64,000 nucleotides of DNA, from NCBI RefSeq assembly GCF_041146395.1, contig NC_090990.1, positions 42,170,001 to 42,234,000 of the forward strand, in the 5' to 3' direction. Source of the DNA: Eulemur rufifrons (lineage: Eukaryota; Chordata; Mammalia; Primates; Lemuridae). A model generated the notes under the pieces. The model was not told where the DNA came from, searched no databases, and worked only from the letters and a program-made list of their open reading frames with translations. Numbering within the stretch: position 1 is the first letter of the stretch; each line of letters starts with the position of its first letter. The position numbers and the translations under genes were made by a program. Below are positions 60,367-64,000 of the stretch, piece by piece.

Positions 60367-60752
60367 TAAATGTAGATTCTTGGTCGATGGAACAACCATG
60401 TGGTTAATTAATGAAGCTAAAAACCCGGTCATTTCAGATTCCTCCTCCTTCTCCATCCTGTGTGGATTTCCACAGCCCTTCTGTTCTCTCTCATCCCTCC
60501 CCTCATCCCCATTTCCATTCCTGGTGGTGGGCTGGGCTCTCTTCTTCCACTTATTACTGCACCGGCTCCTACATGGTCTCTGGCAGGCTCACCCCTTTCA
60601 ATCCATTCTCAGCCATTGTCATCAGATTTTTCTGCTTCACAGATCTGATGATATCGCTTCCTTGCCTAGTATCATGAATGGCTAAAAATAAACTCTAAAT
60701 TCCTTAGCATGGGATCAACTGTGTTCATGATCTCACTCTGACCTACAACAAT

Positions 60753-60916
60753 AACGGTTCTCAAAGAGTGGGCCCCAACTGGAAGCATAGCATCACCTGG
60801 GAACTTGTGAGAAATGTACATTCTCAGGCCCCTCTCCCAAACCTAACTAAGTCAAAAACTCTGGAGTGGGCCAAGCATGGTGTGTTTGAACACTCACTGC
60901 AGTTTGAGAACCACTG
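60753..60916 (+). mobile_element. MER5A hAT element
   Basis: GGTTCTCAAAGAGTGGGCCC, ATCACCTGGGAACTTGTGAG, AAACTCTGGAGTGGG and the end GTTTGAGAACCACTG. Confidence 0.9.
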
Positions 60917-62332
60917 ACCTGGGCAATGGGTGAGTGGAAGGACGAGAGATCTATCCATATTGCAAAGCCAAGTTCAAATTCCTGGTTTCAAGTTGTTTCC
61001 CTGATTGTGCCAGCCCAGGCTGGCCTCTCCTTTTCTTCAACAGATACATATAAGTTACACACTGTTTGGTCTTTAAAAACCAATTTTCCAAATGTTGATA
61101 TTTTTTCTCCTCATCTAGATAGCAAGATCTTTAAAAGCAAGTATCATGCCTGACACTTTTTTTTATCTCTTTAGCACTCAACACAGGGCTTAATCCATAA
61201 TAAGTGTGCAAAACAAGATGGGGAGTTTGAAAGGGAGCATTAATTCAGTTTCTGGTGAGGGTCATTCATTAATTCATCCATTTGTTTATTCTTTCAATAA
61301 TTAAAGATGCTTTATTGAGCATCCATTGTATGTTTGTGCTGGGGATACAATAGTGAGCAAACCAAAATATGGCTCCTGCCTTCTTGATCACAGTATTTTT
61401 CAAACTGCATGTTGCAACCCAGTGGTAGGTCTGAAAATCAATGTATAGATCACCAGCAAAATTTTGAACAACAACAACAAAGGATAGAATAGAAAATATC
61501 ATAGAGGATTCTAAGTGCCAAAGGTGAGTTATTGCTTCAAGAAACTTTTTTTCCAGTTAAATAAAGACATGTATACATGTACTTGATCATAATATAGAAC
61601 AAATAGCATACAGATCAATGTAAAAAAAAGAGATTTAAAAACTTTATTCAAGTGGGTCCTTTTTAGGATAATTTAAAAACATGAGCAAGGAAAAAAACAG
61701 TTAACATTTGTGGAGCACCTCCTAGGTTCCAGGTGCTATTGCACACATTCTCGTTTAACTTTTTTGACAATACTTGGAGACTGTGTTATCCCAGTTCTAG
61801 CCACATAAACACTGCAGCTCGTCAGGGAGGTTGATTACTTTGCCGGGGGCTACAGGAATCTGGGGTCAGAGCCTTGGACCTGTGGTTTCCAACCACCATG
61901 TGGTATGGCCTCCCATCTTTCTTCTGGGCTCCCGTCTTTGGTATTAGATTACTAATTAATTGCCTGGGGTATCTGGTGGCCCCTCCTCTTTAAAATCTGT
62001 GAGGCAGAAATGGGCTTCCAATGTGGTTAATATTCAAAAGGAGCCCACCAACAAATTGTCCCAGGGATAATTACCTCAGTTCTGTTTATAGAAAACCATA
62101 TGTCGATAATAGCACAATTTGCTATTTGTGAAGAGCTGATTTTCTATAAATCCAGAAAGTTAGTGTTGCTTTTCTATAAATATGGAAATGTGCTAATCAT
62201 CACCTCATCTGCTGGAGACCGCTAATAAATCAGAATGTCATTTACATATTAACCTACAAAGAACAAAAACATCTACCTTCTTTCCCTTTGACAAATAGAA
62301 TCACTCACACTTCTTTCCACGGCTGATCTTTG

Positions 62333-62430
62333 GCTGGTTTTCTCTTCCCTGTGTTCTCGTTCTCTCTTTCTCTTTCCCCCCCTTTTCCATTTCCTCTTTG
62401 TCACTGTCTTTTTCTCTCTCTGTATCTTTG
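62333..62430. repeat. Pyrimidine-rich tract
   Basis: Runs of CTCTTTC and CCCCCCTTTTCC over about 100 bp on the + strand. Not next to an exon. Confidence 0.8.
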
Positions 62431-63029
62431 ATCCTTATGACTTTAATTTATATTCTATTAAGCGCTTGTTTCTAAGAGACATCCTGTGTGGTGCACGTTC
62501 CCGTCCTCAACAGGCTGGGCTTGGTATGGAATGATTTAAGTGAACACACGGGTTGGTTTGCTCTGGGGGAATCTTTTGTCCTTGGGTTTGCCTCAGATCC
62601 CCTCTGGGTTCGTCCCAGAGGATGCACAAGGCTGTTTTCTTCTAATATGTCCTTTAGATCAAATGCTTTTCCCCGAAAGACAGCATGATACCATGCATCA
62701 AAAATCAAGGGAAGTCTTAGATGTTGGGGGGGTGATGTTAGACATCAATGAGATCCTAACATTTCCTCAAGGGCTGTGACTGACAGCTTTCTGAGTTCTG
62801 CAGGAATCAGTATGATTTGGGGCTTGAATTTCTGGATTTAGATTTTTTTTTTTCTCTCCTTCATCCCTTCTTTGGAGCTTTCATTATTTGCCTTTGTATC
62901 AAGATAAAACAAAGCGAATAGTGCATGCCCCATTCTGATGTCTCTGGAGTCTGGCCTAGTTACAGAGCTGCCAATTTACCCTGGGCAGGTCAAGTTCTTC
63001 AGTGACACTGTTCTGTCAAGTTGCATGTC

Positions 63030-63180
63030 TCCTGCCTCCTTTGCACATGCTATTCTCTTACTCCCCAGTTCTTCTCCTGGTCTTGCCAACCTGACAAACT
63101 TCAGCTCACCCTTCTCAGCCTTGCACAGGCATCTCTACCTCTGCCCTGACATCACTCTGCCCCTTCTCCCATGGTTTCTT
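63030..63180 (+). repeat. L2 fragment
   Basis: TTTGCACATGCTATTCTCTT and ACTTCAGCTCACCCTTCTCA. Confidence 0.65.
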
Positions 63181-63594
63181 TGGTCATACATTCATTCATT
63201 CAACCGTGTTCATGGAGTTTGTATCGTGTGAGGAGGACAAAATCAATATGCTCCTTGTTCTGGTGAAGCTGACTATCTAGTGGAAGAAATAAAATAAACA
63301 GCTAAAAATCCAGATGTCATCCTTGGTCCTCCTTTACCTCCTGCCCCCATCAGCAAGATCTGTCAACTTGACCTCTAAAGCACATGCCTCATCTATCCTC
63401 CCCTCGATTACCGTCTCACTGGGGTAAACCACCATTCTCTCTCACCTGGATATTGCAGGAGTATCATGGCCTTTTCTTTTCTTTTTTCCTTTTTGGTTAT
63501 TGTCATTATCGTTGTTCCTTTAACAACGATAACAGGCTATTTTAGCCTAGAGCTTTTGTATCAGCTATCTCTCTCTCTGGCTTCCTTTTCCTCT

Positions 63595-63885
63595 GATGTT
63601 TGCATAGCGGTGTTCTTATCATTCATATCTCAACTTAAATGCCACCTTCTCAGAGGCCATTCTTGACATACCTCTGTGTTATATCATCCTTCTTTGATTC
63701 TCAGCAAATCACTGTTTGTTCAGTAGCTACCATGCCCATGTACTTATTTGTTTATTGTCAATATCTTCTTTCTAGAATGCCCCTTCCGTGAGAGCAAGGA
63801 CCTCACCTGTTTTGTTCCTTGCTGCATATTTATTTCCTAGAACAGTGCCTGGCACATAGTCAGGGCTTAATAACTTGTGTCCAAT
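63595..63885 (+). repeat. L2 3' end
   Basis: TCAACTTAAATGCCACCTTC, AGAGGCCATTCTTGACATAC, GAATGCCCCTTCCGTGAGAG and ACAGTGCCTGGCACATAGTC. Confidence 0.9.
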
Positions 63886-64000
63886 ACATAGTTACAAACT
63901 GTGATAACAGCATGTAGAAAATGAACAGGTTGTAGAAATAGGGAATAGCTGCAGGGGGTTGGGGAAGACAGTTGTTTAGGATGATCTGGGAAGTCTGTTT

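Overview
This is nuclear DNA from a primate, most likely a strepsirrhine of the lemur type. Three dimeric Alu elements (33.8, 36.8 and 60.0 kb) carry the lemur-style middle segment (a GAAAGAAATTATATGGACA block before the second A-rich stretch) and sit between intact target-site duplications. Young LINE-1 3' ends use a matching 3' UTR ending in CCCCCATAAT plus an A tail. The rest is ordinary mammalian sequence: MIR, L2, MaLR LTRs, hAT fossils and microsatellites.

The only protein-coding gene I can support is C8A, the alpha chain of complement component C8, on the + strand. Its first seven coding exons lie at 30055-30131, 44039-44132, 50046-50190, 51178-51325, 55439-55628, 57571-57771 and 59446-59686. 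They splice in frame with GT/AG borders into 365 complete codons: signal peptide, short propeptide, first thrombospondin type 1 domain, LDL-receptor class A domain and the N-terminal two thirds of the MACPF domain, up to and including the MACPF signature. The remaining exons lie to the right of the window, which ends inside intron 7.

Layout: 1-29.8 kb is intergenic. It holds repeats, several CpG-dense patches and long but unrecognised open frames, and no convincing gene. A candidate liver-type promoter (HNF4-, HNF6- and HNF1-like sites within 72 bp) lies at 29833-29904, just upstream of the C8A start codon, with an overlapping short upstream reading frame. From 30.1 kb on, everything between the exons is intron filled with repeats. 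The clearest are a twin-primed L1 in intron 2, an Alu inside an L1 in intron 1, a MaLR LTR inside a hAT transposon in intron 1, and a hAT element inside an old L1 in intron 4.

I found no new gene system. The points most worth checking are the compact promoter cluster, the overlapping upstream ATG, the changed propeptide site, the weak splice signals around exon 6, an old repeat lying against exon 4, and a perfect 20-bp Z-DNA-prone palindrome at 25801-25820.
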